Shown here piece after piece: positions 33,636 through 46,411 of a DNA stretch of 64,000 nucleotides. This DNA comes from Neofusicoccum parvum (lineage: Eukaryota; Ascomycota; Dothideomycetes; Botryosphaeriales; Botryosphaeriaceae): NCBI GenBank assembly GCA_020912385.1, contig CP087216.1:1860001-1924000 (forward strand), read 5' to 3'. Positions within the stretch are counted from its first letter, which is position 1. Each line of letters begins with the position of its first letter. A program made the translations under genes and the position numbers. The notes below the pieces were generated by a model. The model did no database searches and had not been told where the DNA came from. It saw nothing but the letters and a program-made list of their open reading frames with translations.

Positions 33636-35742
33636 ATGAAGCTTGACACCTCCCTTGCCAGCGCGTCTTTGCTGCTTTCTGCGGCTTCGGGTAAGCATCG
33701 CACGGCCCTTCTGTCTCTGCACCACATCCCTCGCTAATGCTGCGTCTGAAGCAAGCGTTGTGATCCCTCGCGACCCAACGCCCGAGCAAGCTGCCGCTGT
33801 CGCGCTCGCGGCTGTGAAGCGCGGAAGCCCCCAGGCTCCCAATGGATACACCCCGGCGGAGGTGGCCTGCCCGTCCAGCAGGCCGACCCTGAGGAATGCC
33901 CTGTCTCTGTCGTCCGAAGAGACAGCATGGCTTGAGAAGAGGCGCAACAACACAGTCTCTCCGATGCGAGAGCTCCTGGGAAGACTCAACATCACTGGCT
34001 TCGACTCCAACTCGTACATTGAAAATGCTGCCAACAACGTTTCTGCCTTGCCTAACATTGGGATTGCCGTTTCTGGTGGAGGCTACCGCGCTCTGATGAA
34101 CGGCGCCGGAGCTGCTGCGGCATTCGACAGTCGCACACCGAACTCCACGAATACCGGCCACCTGGGTGGCCTATTGCAGGCTGCTACGTACTTTGCAGGC
34201 TTGTCCGGCGGTGGTTGGCTCGTTTCGTCCCTGTACGGGAACAACTTCACGTCCGTGCAGGACATCATCAACACCACTCCCGAACAGTCGGGTTCCCTCT
34301 GGCAGTTCGGCAATTCCATCTTCGAGGGCCCGGATACTGGAGGTATCCAAGTTCTGAGTACTGCCCAGTACTACTCGACCCTTGAGGACCAGGTCTCCGG
34401 GAAGCGTGATGCTGGGTTCGATACCTCCATCACTGATTACTGGGGCCGCGCTCTTGCGTTCCAACTACTTAATGCGTCGTCTGGTGGTCCTGGCTACACG
34501 TACTCCAGCATCAGTGATGACTCTTACTTTCAGAATGGAGATAGTCCCATGCCTATCCTTGTCGCCGATGGCCGCGAGCCGGGTCAACTCGTGATCTCCA
34601 GCAACACCACCAATTTCGAATTCAACCCGTGGGAGATGGGGTCCTATGACCCGACCGTCTTTGGATTCGTGCCTCTGCGCTATGTCGGTTCCAACTTTAG
34701 TGCTGGTGAGCTGCCGGCAAATGAGTCCTGTGTCCGTGGATTCGATTCGCTGTCTTTCGTATTTGGGTACGTCCCCCTTGACTCAGTTGTTCCCCTCCTC
34801 CCAATATGAATTATTGCTAACTTCTCATTCCCTTTTCCCTGCTGTAGCACTAGCTCCAGTCTTTTTAACCAAGTGATCTTGCAACTCAACAGCACTTCTG
34901 TTCCGGACAGTTTGAAGGGAGTCTTGAACAGCGTGCTCTCAGGTCTCGGTGAGGACAACAACGACATCGCTGATTGGTCTCCAAACCCTTTCTACAACTG
35001 GAGCAACGAAACGAACCCAAGTGCGCAAAGCAAGCGCCTCACGCTTGTAGACGGAGGGGAGGATCTCCAGAACATTCCTTTCAACCCGCTCATCCAGCCT
35101 CTTCGCAATGTCGACGTGATCTTTGCGGTAGACTCTTCTGCAGACACGGTCACCGAGGAGGCCCTAAACTGGCCTAATGGCACAGCTATGGTCGCAACAT
35201 ACGAGCGTTCGCTCAATGCTTCAATGGGCAATGGCACCATATTCCCGTCCGTTCCTGATCAGAACACATTCGTCAACCTCGGCCTCAACAGCCACCCTAC
35301 TATGTTCGGCTGCGACGCAAGTAACTTCTCCAGTACTACACCGCTAGTTGTCTACATTCCCAACTCCCCGTACGTTTACCACTCCAATGTCTCTACCTAC
35401 ACCATGTCGTACAACAACACCGAACGCAACGCGATCATTGAGAACGGTTACGATGTTGCTACGATGGGCAACGGCACGGTCGATCCACAGTGGCCCACTT
35501 GCGTCGGCTGCGCCATTATGTCTCGCAGTTGGAACCGGACTGGCACCACTGTTCCGGATGTGTGCACCGACTGCTTCAACAGGTACTGCTGGAACGGCAC
35601 TGTCAATTCCACGACCCCGAACCCTTACGTTCCGACGATGGCTCTGGATGAGATCAACGTACAGAGCGCAGCGGGTCACTTCATGCCCACTACCTATTCA
35701 TTGGTGGCAGCTGTTGCGGCAAGCTTGGCGTTTGTTCTCTAA
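33636..35742 (+). CDS. Secreted, GPI-anchored lysophospholipase (phospholipase B)
   Basis: Hydrolyses acyl chains of (lyso)phospholipids at the cell surface or in the wall. Three exons, 33636-33690, 33752-34766 and 34848-35742, give 654 residues. Exon 1 is a signal peptide ([18 protein letters not shown]). The catalytic domain is of the cPLA2/PLB type: [15 protein letters not shown] near residue 130 is the oxyanion Gly-rich loop, and [13 protein letters not shown] contains the nucleophile serine of [18 protein letters not shown] near residue 480 carries the partner aspartate. Many NxS/T sites and a Cys-rich C-terminal part (CVGC, CTDC, CWNGT) are typical. The C-terminus is hydrophobic ([14 protein letters not shown]), as for a GPI signal. 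Both introns restore conserved sequence ([12 protein letters not shown]). Confidence 0.96.
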
Positions 35743-36479
35743 GTAGTTGGCTCAAAAAGCCTTGCGAGGGACGTGTGATAACATGGCGAGTTGAAGCATT
35801 CGTTTGGATACGAAAATGCAGTAAAATATGCGACATTCTATTCCGACGAAAGCTTCAACTCCCCATGAAGGAACTAACCTCTATTTCAAGACTTCATGAG
35901 AGGGAAATGTGGTGTGTGAGGAGCGAACATAACGAGGCATGAAGGTGCATCCATTGGCGTTTTGAAAATTCAAAGTTTGAAATCAACCAGCTACAGCTGA
36001 TGATGTACAGGATGCCGTTCAAGGTGAAATCAATGACAAACAAGTATTACTTATACAAGCCATCCTACTGGACGGTGATGATAGGAATCAATTCCTTCGG
36101 GCATGACCAAAGCAGAAAAGCAACCTTGCTGGTGAGCTTCTCCTGTACTGTGAACCATGCTGCGGGAGTGTGCCAATTGTGCACTGGAGCTTCATATGTC
36201 CAGATAGACAAAATATATAATAAGAAGGGAAGCCTCTGAAGGTGCATGAAGGTCGAAAGGCGTCCTTCTCGCCGTAATACATGTCCGTGATTCGCCGCGG
36301 GGTAAGTGACATGACTCGCGAGATTTTCGCACTTCTTACGGTGCGCCCCGCGCCCATCATGCGGTGCCTGAGATTTTTCTCTTTCCGCACCAAAAACCCC
36401 CGCCGCCTCCCACGCCTCCAATCCATAAAACGACCCTCAAACCGAATTTCCCCCCTCACAGCGGCGATCCCCCTGAACC
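35743..36479. other. Intergenic region
   Basis: 3' flank of the lysophospholipase and promoter of DPH2. AT-rich in its first half. No gene seen. Confidence 0.5.
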
Positions 36480-38249
36480 ATGACCGCGCCCACGCTCGAG
36501 GTCGCGCCCGTCCTCTCGACGCCGGAGACGCACATCTTCGAGGACCCCACGCCGCCCGTCGACCCGTCGTCCCTGCCGCCCCGCGCCTCGGACGCGCAGC
36601 TCGCCATCACGTATGAGGTCGAGCGCACGGTGCGCGAGATCCGGGACGGCCGGTGGCGCCGCATCGCGCTACAGTTCCCGGACCATATGCTCGTGGACGC
36701 GCCCAGAGTGTACGCCGCGCTGAGTAGAGGGCTGGAGAGGGCGCGGAAGGCGCCGAGGGCGGCGCCGGCGGGCTCGGAGGCTGCAGGCGGGGAGGTTGGG
36801 AGCGTGAATGGCGTGGCGGAAAGGCTGGCGGAGGTGGATGTCGGCGCGAATGGCGAGGCGGAGGAGGTGGAGGAGCAGCTGTACATTCTGGGGGATACGT
36901 CGTACGGCGCGTGCTGTGTGGACGAGATTGCCGCGGAGCATGTAGACGCGGATGTCGTGGTGCATTATGGCAGGTCTTGTCTGTCGCCGACGGCGAGGCT
37001 GCCTGTCATCTACGTGTTTACGACTCGGCCGCTGGAGTTGGAGCCAATGGTGGAGGTGTTCAAGCAGACGTATCCGGAAAAGGATCAGAAAGTTGTGCTG
37101 ATGGCAGACATACCCTACTCTAACCACCTGCCAGTGCTAGCAGAACAGCTACAGGGCGACGGCTACACTGCACTCTACCTCACGTCCATCGTCCACGACC
37201 CATCATCTCCGCTGCCGAACAGGACCGTGCCAGACGAGGTCAAGGAAGACCAGCAGGCCCTCAGAGACTACCAGCTCTTCCACGTCTCCGACCCGCCGAC
37301 CTCACTCCTGCTTACTCTCTCCTCTCGCGTCGCTGCTGTTCACATATACCCTATCGACACACCTAGACCTACACAAGCACTTCTTGCCTCCTCGACGCGG
37401 ACGCTGCGTCGCCGCTACGGCTTGCTTACACGGCTCAGCGTTGAGCCTGTGTTTGGCATTCTGATCAACACGCTGTCGGTCAAAAACTACTTGCATGTCG
37501 TAGATCACGTCAAGGAGTTGATTGCGGCGGCGGGCAAGAAGAGCTACACATTTGTAGTTGGCAAGATCAATGCAGCCAAGGTCGCCAACTTCTCCGAGGT
37601 CGGCGGCTGGGTCGTCATCGGGTGCTGGGAGAGCAGTCTGATTGAGAGCCAGGACTTTTGGAAGCCCATCATCACGCCATTCGAGCTGCAGCTCACGCTG
37701 CAAGATGACGCACAGCGCGTGTGGACGGGCGAGTGGACGGGTGACTTCCAGGCACTGCTCAGGGCGAGGGCAGAGGCTGGCGCGGAGGCATCACCGGCGG
37801 AGGAGGATGAGGCGGGCGGTGCGGCGGAGACGGAAAACGGCGCGGCAGGCGAAGGGTGGGACTCGGACGAGGAATCGGCGCCGCCAGAGTTCGACCTTCG
37901 CACCGGGCGCTACGTCTCGCACGCGAGGCCAATGCGTGCGACAGCGGCGGCGAGCGCACGGAAGGGTGTTGCTGCGCAGATCAATGGGACGGGCACGGCG
38001 TCAGGAGCTGCTGGGCACTCCCTTATCAAGCGCGCGAACGGCGACGTCGCGCAGATTGGCGGCGTGGTGTCGCCGGGCGCAGAGTTCCTGCGGAGCCAGC
38101 GCACATGGCGGGGCCTGGGCAGCGAGTTCGACGCGCTGGGTGACGACGAGGCGTGCGGAGCGGGGCCGGAGAGGGGCGCGCGGATGGAGGAGGGCAGAGG
38201 CGGGTTGGCGAGGGGGTATGCTGTTGGGGATGATGCGGAGATTAGGTGA
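36480..38249 (+). CDS. DPH2: Diphthamide biosynthesis protein 2
   Basis: Subunit of the Dph1-Dph2 iron-sulfur radical enzyme that transfers the 3-amino-3-carboxypropyl group from SAM to a histidine of elongation factor 2, the first step of diphthamide synthesis in the cytosol. Intronless, 589 residues. Diagnostic motifs: IALQFPDHML (about 60), ILGDTSYGACCVDEIAAEHVDADVVVHYG (about 137-165, with Fe-S cysteine candidates in ACC), GWVVIGCWESSLIESQDFWKPIITPFEL (about 377-404) and the C-terminal EFDLRTGRYV. An Ala/Gly-rich insert (about 85-130) between the first two motifs and an acidic Ala/Glu segment near 440-475 lengthen it over yeast Dph2. The start follows directly on an AT-poor leader and is the first ATG in frame. 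Confidence 0.96.
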   Translation: MTAPTLEVAPVLSTPETHIFEDPTPPVDPSSLPPRASDAQLAITYEVERTVREIRDGRWRRIALQFPDHMLVDAPRVYAALSRGLERARKAPRAAPAGSEAAGGEVGSVNGVAERLAEVDVGANGEAEEVEEQLYILGDTSYGACCVDEIAAEHVDADVVVHYGRSCLSPTARLPVIYVFTTRPLELEPMVEVFKQTYPEKDQKVVLMADIPYSNHLPVLAEQLQGDGYTALYLTSIVHDPSSPLPNRTVPDEVKEDQQALRDYQLFHVSDPPTSLLLTLSSRVAAVHIYPIDTPRPTQALLASSTRTLRRRYGLLTRLSVEPVFGILINTLSVKNYLHVVDHVKELIAAAGKKSYTFVVGKINAAKVANFSEVGGWVVIGCWESSLIESQDFWKPIITPFELQLTLQDDAQRVWTGEWTGDFQALLRARAEAGAEASPAEEDEAGGAAETENGAAGEGWDSDEESAPPEFDLRTGRYVSHARPMRATAAASARKGVAAQINGTGTASGAAGHSLIKRANGDVAQIGGVVSPGAEFLRSQRTWRGLGSEFDALGDDEACGAGPERGARMEEGRGGLARGYAVGDDAEIR

Positions 38250-38693
38250 GGCTACGGCGGCAGCGCGCGCTGGCAGCAGGCAGTGAGGTGCCGTATGGCG
38301 CGGGCGCGGCTCTGGCGCGGAGTCAGAGGCGTGAATAGAGAATCTGCAGGTAGAAGTCGGTGAATGTCTTGTCTGCAATGCACGCGTGGTCCGCAGCCCC
38401 CTAGGTGGTGTGCTCGCGGAGTCTGTGTCTGTCTAAGTCTGGACGTGGCGGGCCGGGGCCTTGGTACAGTTGAACCATAGGGCGCGTGCGACAGACGCAA
38501 ATCACCAGCAGCGGCAACCCACCCAGCACGGAACACGCATCCTGCAGCACCACCATCGACCAGGAGACGGCTCCTCCTCGCACCCCGAGCATACATGCCC
38601 GCCTGAGTGCTTGCCCCCGCCGCCGCGACCGCGACGTGAGGACCCTTTGGACAACGACCACGCCCCGAGCCCGGCCGTGCTGCCCCAAGAGCC
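38250..38693. other. Short intergenic region
   Basis: Same-strand gap between DPH2 and the F-box-like gene. GC-rich, with no separate gene seen. Confidence 0.45.
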
Positions 38694-41600
38694 ATGGAGC
38701 CTCTCACACTTCCGGCCGCCTCACCGTCAAACCTCTTCGGCGCGCCCTCACACGACCAGAGCCCCGGTGCTCGCGCCGTCATGCACCCAGCCACGACAAG
38801 CCCGTCCACACCCGCCCCGCCAGCCCCTAAAACCCCGTTCGAGCGCATCCTGACGACGCACCCGACCATCGCGGAGAGCCTCCTGGCCTCGCTGCCCACC
38901 CGCTCGCTCATCGACCTGTTCCACACCTCGCGCCACCTGCGACACTTCCTGGCCGAGTACCCGCTAGCATGGAGGACCTTGAGCTTCCGCGCGCCGCAGC
39001 CGGCCCTCGGCGTCAACAACCCCGACGGAGATGCGCTTGATGGGCCGGCGCGCAACGCCAAGCAGTACGCCCTCGATGCGCTGCTGATACAAGTGGTCGT
39101 GCCGTTCGGCACCCGGTTGACGAGCCTAGACCTCTGCAACACGGCCGTGTCGGGCGTGCGCTTGGTGTCGCGTGTGCTGGAGCCCCGGGTGCACACGCTG
39201 CAGCATCTGAGCGTGCGTGGATGCAAGAATGTCTCGATCAAGTACCACCTGGTGCCCTTCCTGGAGCCCTACGTGCACCCGGGGAGCCCGTGGGCCAAGA
39301 CAACCGAGCTGGCGCTCAGGAGCCTGTATACATACCGCTGCCGCCACCACCGCCGGCGGCCGTACCTGCCCTCATCCCTGATGCGGAGGGACTCGGACTC
39401 GGAGCCGACGCACCAGCTCATCGAGATATGCCATCAGTTGAGCATCTGGACGGACACAATGTGGTGCACGACCCCCGGTGGCCGTTGCTTCAGGAGAAAG
39501 GATTACTATTCCGGCAGGGCGGCGCCGGGTACCAACGAGGTGTGGGTGCCGTTTGACAGGCTCTGGCGTTCCGGTAACCGGCTAGGCCCTCCGGACTCGG
39601 ACAACCCGCCCGCTCATTCCGATGGAAGGATGTGGGAGGACGCGGAGAGTGGACATGATGGAGAACCGCTCGGTACGAGCACCGGCTGGCCACACAGGGG
39701 AGAGGGAAAGGACATACCGGCCCACCTGCGGAGGAGCCACCGGATCTTCGTGGACGACATCAAGTGCGATCAATGCGGGGATGCTATTCTGGAGAGGTGC
39801 GAGCAATGCAGCATCCGGATGCACTGTATGGGATGCAGGAAAACGCTATGCGCGAGCTGTGCATTCAACAGGCCAATTCCACGGAAGAGGAGAAAAACTA
39901 ACCGTGCCTTCACCCACCTGGCTTTTGGCAATACCAACAATCTCGGCATGATTGTGTCGAGCAGCAGCAACACCTCGTCCATCGCTCAGGAGAATGCCGC
40001 AGAGGAAGAGAGGAAGATAAGTAACCGTTTCTGGTGGGCACCCGGCGCCACGAGATCACCAAACCTGATGAGTGAAATTGCCTCGGATGATGACGGTTCT
40101 GATTCTGACGAGCCTGGACCGCTACATGGAGGGAACCCGTTGGCCGTGATGAACGTTACTACTCCTCCAAAGCTCAACATGCACTGGTGCTGCGTAGAAC
40201 CGGTGTTCTCGGGCGGCGGGGGAATAGTGGTGTTAGGGCCAGGGGTAGGGGGCAAGGGAGCTGACAAGATACGTGCCACGCCGCTGCCGAAGGGGCAACA
40301 GTACGAGGATCCGGATTTCATGTCTGTCTTGCGGTCACCAGAGCTGATACGAGAGCTTAAGAACGCCACGCTTTACGAGCATGTCCTTGGAGAGCAGGTA
40401 GATGCCGTGCCGTACTTGCAGCAGGATAGTCTTGAGCTCCAGGCTTCGACATGTCCACGCAGCTTGTGTCAGGACTGCTACCGCACTTTCCGCTGGAAGG
40501 TCGCTTGCAAAGCCTGCAAGAAGCCGCTCTGCAAAGAACACGACTTCCGAGCCCTGAAGGTCCGCAAGTGTGGTTACCGAGACCTCCATCTTGAACGGGA
40601 GTATCTACGAACGCACACGCCAGCTTCAATACCGCCTTCACATCCTGACCTGCACATCCCAGCGTATGTTCCGCCGAGCCAGCGTGCTGAACAGTCCAGC
40701 GCTATGGAAACGCAAGACTCAGCGGATTCTCACACATCATCGAACCCGGATATTCGGAATCTTGCGAAGTCGTGGCTCTTTACATCTAACCCCAACCAGG
40801 AGGAGACTGACATGGCCAATTCCATTCCTGGACTTCGAAACGCGGTTGAAGGATCGTCTAATGCGCCGCTATCCTCACGCCCTCGTGCACTCAGCGCCTC
40901 AGAAAATCGCTCGCCGCGCTCCTCCTCGCCATGGGCCAGGCAGAAGTCACCCAATGATGCTCAGCAGTATGCTCTTGGTAAGAGGATCGCAGAGATGGAA
41001 AGGGCCCGCATGAGGTTGCCGCTGCCTGGCACACCACGGCATCCGGTGCAGTGGCGGGGCTGTGGTGCGTACTTTTGCCAGCAGCTGCGACCAGTTGGCG
41101 ATTGCCGGCCGCGTTGCAGTGCAGGCATGAGAGATTGCAGCGATTGTGGTGTTCTCGTTTGCGATGTAAGTTGTTCCTTACTGTTACTTCATTATTGTGG
41201 AAGGATCATGGCTAACGTTAGTATTCCAGGGCTGTCTGAATGCCAATCCCCCTTGCCCGTGCGCATATTGTTCCACTCACTTCCACTGCCCTGTCTGTTC
41301 GACGAAGCCTCGTGTTCAGACACTCTGCCGTCGTGATGCTGAGCGCCAGGCCGCCCGTCTTAAGGAGCTGGCCGAGACGGAGCGTCGTGCCAAGGAAGCC
41401 GAGGCCTTGGTACGCGCAGATGAGATGGCCATGGCGGTAGGGGAGTTCTTCCGAGATTTCATGGATATTGGTGCCTCAAAATCGGTCGCCTCCCCAGTTG
41501 AGAAGACCGGGACATCTGAATTCGAAGGTGAAGGGGTCCGCCATATCGAAGTGGCTGACCCGGCGCCTGAGTCTGAACCGTCCATCGCGGGGGCTCCCTC

Positions 41601-42030
41601 TTTGGTCCAAGCCCAGAGTCAATACCCACATTTGTTTCCGGAAGAAGGGCCGCGCGCCGAGAGCTCAGCCATGGGCGCTGCTGCTGGAGATGGCATGACA
41701 CCAGTGGATGGCAAGGCACTTGTCGAGCAAATCCTTGCTGCACAAGATCAAGAGTTCGCGGTGTCTACGCCCAGGACGACATCGGGTCTCACTGACGATA
41801 CACACCTGTCGAGTCAGCAGACATCAGCCAACGAGAATGGTGCTGAGCATACGAGTGCCGGTTTGGATGAGGCGGAGCAGGCGCATGCCGCTGCAGAAGC
41901 GGAAAACACGGGTGATGAAAGCAGTAATAACGACAACGACAACAATAGCGATGCCGAGGCCGGCGCTGACGATAACGACTCGTCTCACATGTCGGCTGGG
42001 GGATCCGCTGAAGTGTCCGTCGAGGCGTAA
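38694..42030 (+). CDS. F-box-like protein with cysteine-rich zinc-binding segments
   Basis: Two exons, 38694-41165 and 41230-42030, encode 1090 residues. Residues about 48-95 (TIAESLLASLPTRSLIDLFHTSRHLRHFLAEYPLAWRTL) look like an F-box, followed by leucine-rich-like text (LTSLDLCNTAVSGVRLVSRVL, LQHLSVRGCKNVSIKYHLV). Three cysteine clusters follow: CDQCGDAILERCEQC with CMGC/CASC (about 360-400), CQDCYRTFRWKVACKACKK (about 595-620) and a C-terminal block spanning the intron, CGAYFCQQL to CSDCGVLVCDGC and CAYCSTHFHCPVC (about 785-850). The last 180 residues are disordered and acidic. The F-box suggests an SCF ubiquitin-ligase adaptor; the cysteine blocks look like treble-clef or RING-like zinc sites. 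I know homologues only as uncharacterised fungal proteins, so the role is inferred. Confidence 0.75.
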
Positions 42031-43282
42031 AAGGAATTTCCGCAATGATTTGGCATTGCTCTCGTCCGAGCTAGAAGCTCTGGCCCTTCAACACCGCACC
42101 AGGCTTGTGGGAGAAGCTTCTTCTCCGGAGTGATATTTAGCGTTGCTTTTAGGGATCGCACTGCCTGTTCAGGGTAGGAACAGGCACAAAATTTTTGTTT
42201 CAGAGTTACAGTCGGATGGGAAGAAGGAGGAGGAAATTGGGACTGGGGGCGTTTTCAGTTACAAAGGGAGTGGTATATCTCTCGGGATTCAGTTTCATAT
42301 TTTCCTCTGTGTGGCAGTCATCCCCTCACCCTCAGCATCACCTCTGTATATACATCGTCCTCACACTCGTCATCCACGATCAAAGCAAGGAGCTTTCTCG
42401 TAGGCGTTTCACCCAGCATTTACACTCATGTTTCTCTATTTTCTCCCCTGCTCTCAACCCCTACCACATTTTCGGTGTACGGCAAGTCGGGATCAATTAA
42501 AGCAAGTGAGCGAGCGCGCACGGGAGTGGTTCAGCGGCCAAATGAATGGGATCTTCTTCTTTTCCTCGCGGCTGAGACGGGCAGACTGACGTGTGGATCT
42601 CTCATTGTCTCTTCGGCATTGTCATTTCGTGTCCCGCGAAAGATGATTCAGACGGGTGCTACAGCCAAAGTCTGGCGCGGAGAACACATTCTTTCGGGAG
42701 GGCTAAGCCATGATGGTCTGCGTATGGGAGCGGTTCACGCCAGGCGTCAGCTGCAGTACCCATCTATACAGAACCCTCCTGCGTAATCACAGGTAGTCCA
42801 ATATTGATGCTTAGCGGAAGCACTAGGAATTTCATGTGAAGAGTGTTGACAAGTAGGGACGAGTTAGGCAGCGGCGTTGCGCAAATAATGCCGCGGCGGT
42901 GCAGGACGGGCGTTTGTAATCGGGCATCCATGACGGGGTCTGTTACGCGTACACCAAAGGCAGTGCATGGTCAGAGATTTTCGGGGGGCGGGGCAGCGCC
43001 AGAGAGATGTATTTTCGGGTGTCGCAGCTGTGGAGGCTTTGCAGAGCCCGTGCAGGGTTGTCCGTGTTGTACGAGTACGGTACGGGTGCGCCGCAGCCCG
43101 AGACGTCACCGCCAAGCCGCCGCCCCATGCGAGAGCAGCTGCTCAAGCACCGTTTAGGCTTCAACACCACCTTCAACATCGCCTCGCCGCCGCCCACCAC
43201 AACCACCTAAAACCACGCCTTGATACCCCCGGCCCTTCCTGATTCCCCAACCTGCAGAGACCGCGACTGAGCCTCGGTCACC
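42031..43282. other. Intergenic region upstream of HSE1
   Basis: 1.25 kb. Starts with the 3' flank of the F-box-like gene and ends as a GC-rich promoter. Frames here overlap on both strands and lack support. Confidence 0.5.
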
Positions 43283-45650
43283 ATGTTCCGCGCCCAGGCG
43301 AATCAGTTCGACGACGTAGTCGGTGAGTCTTGCGGCTTCCGGGCTCCGCGGCCGCGGGGCGCGCGCGCTCTCTCTGGCCGCGGCGCCCGCCCATCCACAC
43401 CGGGAAACCGCCTTTTGCTGACCGCGATGATTGCGCGCCGCAGTGAAAGCCACGGACGAGAACCTCACGAGCGAGAACTGGGAATACATACTCGTACGCC
43501 CGCGACCCCGCGCCACACACTTTCACGCGTGACCCAAGTGCTAAGACCGCCCACAGGATGTTTGCGACAAGGTCGGCTCCAGCGACAGCGGGTACGTTGT
43601 CCCCCTCGCAGGGCATACTTGGTGACACTGGCTGACCGTGCTGGGGAAATCGCAGAGCCAAGGATGTCGTTGCTGCCTTGATCAAGCGCCTGGCGCATCG
43701 CAACGCCAATGTCCAGCTATACACCCTCGAGGTTCGTCGGCCTTCCACGCTAGGCCATATCATACGTGCGCACCGATACTGACTCTGGGATCACGCACGC
43801 TTAGCTAGCGAACGCGCTGTCGCAGAACTGCGGTCTGAAGATGCATAAGGAGCTGGCCTCGCGGAGCTTCACCGACGCCCTGCTACGCTTGGCAAATGAC
43901 CGGAACACGCATCAGCAAGTCAAGGCAAAGATCCTGGAGCGCATGGGCGAATGGACCGAGATGTTTGCCAAGGATGCGGATCTAGGCATCATGGAGCAGG
44001 CTTACATGAGGCTGAAGACACAGAGTACGTGGCGACTTCCAGTTTTGTTGGGTAGGGTGGTGTTTACTGATTTCTGGTACCCTAGACCCTAACCTTCGGC
44101 CACCTTCAAAGCCCAGCAAGACCCAGATCACGGATTCAGACCGCCAGAAGGAAGAAGAGGAACTGCAGATGGCCCTGGCGCTGTCCATCAAGGAAAACGC
44201 CACCTCACCGTCAGCCGCCAAGTCGAACGCACCGCAGGCGGGATCAAACCAGCCTGCGCCCGAGCAACAGCAGCAGCCTCAGGCTATTGCTTCCGGAACT
44301 ACCGCAGCTACCGTATCCCGCGTCCGCGCACTCTACGATTTCACGCCCTCGGAGCCGGGCGAGTTGGCCTTCCGCAAAGGTGACATTATTGCCGTGCTCG
44401 AATCTGTGTACAAAGACTGGTGGAAGGGCTCTCTACGTGGACAGACTGGCATCTTTCCTCTCAATTATGTCGAGAAGCTTCAGGACCCGACCCAGGAGGA
44501 GCTGCAGAGAGAAGCCCAGATGGAGGCGGAAGTCTTCGCGGAGATCAAGAATGTGGAGAAGCTGCTGGCCCTGCTGAGCACCAGCTCCAGCGCAGACGCA
44601 AGAGATAACGAGGAGATCACTTCGCTGTACCACAAGACCGTTGCGATACGGCCGAAGTTGATCGAGCTGATCGGGAAGTACTCGCAGAAAAAGGGTGGGT
44701 GCATTTGTTCTATGGAAGGCTGATCGGAGGCTGATGGTTTTGCAGATGATTTCACCCAACTGAACGAGAAGTTCATCAAGGCTCGCCGTGACTACGAAGC
44801 CCTCCTTGAAGCTTCGATGTCGCAAACAGCACAGCCCGGTTACGGTCGCCAACCTTATGGCTACGGCGCAGGCGCACCTCCGCCTCAGAGCGCTCCATAT
44901 GGTGGCTATCCTCCGCAAGGACCTCCCCAGGAGCGGTATTACTCACCAGGTCCAGCAGCAGCAGCAGAACAGGGATACGGCTACCCACCTCAGAACGGAC
45001 CTCAGCCCTTCATGATGGTTCCTCCTGGACAAGCTCCCCCGCCCGCGCAAGTCACCAGCCCGAAGCCAACGAACGGCGAACCCTACGTACCGCCCCAGCG
45101 TGTCCCCGTCGGCGGACGGCCTCAGTCTATGGCTTTCCCGCAAGAGATGGCAGCGAACAGCCCTGTGGACAGCAGACCCCCTCCTCAGGAATACAACCCA
45201 TACCCTCCGCAGCCTAGCCAGGCTCCTCCCCAGGTACCGACTAACCAGCCCCCGCAACCCTACCCGCCTCAACAGCACCCGAACCTTCAACCATCATACG
45301 ACTCGCCCTCTTCCGCCTACCCACCCCAGCAGCCGCCGCAAGGCCCATCGGACCCCTACGCTCAGCATCAACAGCAGCCTTCGCAGACTTTACCCGGCGC
45401 CTACCCGCCCGCTAGCAACTCGCCACCGCCTGGTGCTGGTCAGAGCCCGTACATGGCATTCAACCAGAGTACTGTCACGCTTCCACCAGCGGGCGCGGGC
45501 GCAGCTCCCGGCGCTCCCGGCGGCTACCAAGCGTACAACCCGAACGCGGTGGCGGCAGCAGCAGCGGCACAGGCGCAGCGGTGGAACCAGCACCCAGCTG
45601 CAGTGGCGGGTGGAGGCGCGAGGGACGATGCAGATGGGTTTTATCGTTAA
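43283..45650 (+). CDS. HSE1: ESCRT-0 subunit Hse1 (STAM homologue)
   Basis: Partner of Vps27 in ESCRT-0, which binds ubiquitinated cargo on endosomes and starts sorting into multivesicular bodies. Seven exons join in phase: 43283-43322, 43444-43493, 43557-43591, 43656-43731, 43805-44024, 44086-44694 and 44746-45650, giving 644 residues. The VHS domain (residues 1 to about 145: ATDENLTSENWEYIL, ALIKRLAHRNANVQLYTLE) is built from the first five exons, none of which stands out as a frame alone. A UIM follows (EEELQMALALSIKE, about 160-175), then an SH3 domain (RVRALYDFTPSEPGELAF to GIFPLNYVEKL, about 221-275), a helical GAT-like segment (about 290-370) that binds Vps27, and a Pro/Gln/Tyr-rich disordered tail. 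Order and length match fungal Hse1. Confidence 0.95.
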
Positions 45651-46411
45651 GGGATGAGCAGGATGGGGTTGTGTGTGTGTAAGATAGGAGCAGCTGGATT
45701 GGAAAGCGACTCTCTTGCAAAGGAAGTAAAAGGGGAAGGAGGAAGCACTGGCGAGAAGAAATAACAAGGTGAGGAGAGAATACTATAACTGGTGGGAGGT
45801 GGGATTGACAACGACGAATTCAATACTCCCTTTTTTCTTTGAGAAATTGGGTAGTGGGCAGGGGAGTTGGGGAACTACGGAAATATCATCAATGCATGGG
45901 GTTTCACTTTTTCGTTTGAGCCTTTCCCCTGTATGTTCTGAGCATGTTAATGGGATAGGCATGTACGTGGAAGCTGCGCTTTCTTCATCAACTAGCAGGA
46001 ATATCTGCTTTAGCTCAAATGGCATGATACTGGAGCAGGCAGGTAAATTGTATACGTTTAAATCACAGTATCATTACTTCGAACCTATAGGTGACTGCGG
46101 AACCCGTGGCAGTGGCGAACGCTTCGAGTCAAAAAAAAAAAAGGAATCCTGATTATCCTGTCCAGAACCTGTTCTGTCCGTCACTAAGATGAGAAGCATG
46201 TCAGCCAATGGGGTCGTTCCTCACTACAGCGGCAGGGTTGGCCCCCGCGTAGCCATTGAAGTGCGGGGGTGGTGCAGGCTGCGGCTGACACTCGAACCAA
46301 ACGACTCAGCCTTGCAGCTGCTGTACGTGCCTCATCATCCTATCAGTTCCACCTTCGGACTCTCTCGCACAGCCGTCTGGATTCCCAGATCCACATCTGG
46401 GAACATGGGCA
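45651..46411. other. Intergenic region between HSE1 and the NLR-like gene
   Basis: AT-richer than HSE1. An A-run of 12 lies at 46131-46142. It should contain the NLR-like promoter; no TATA box is obvious. No gene seen. Confidence 0.45.

Noticed and set aside
46131..46142. A-run of 12 as a retroposed poly-A tail
   Set aside because: No retroelement coding sequence or target duplication is visible next to it.
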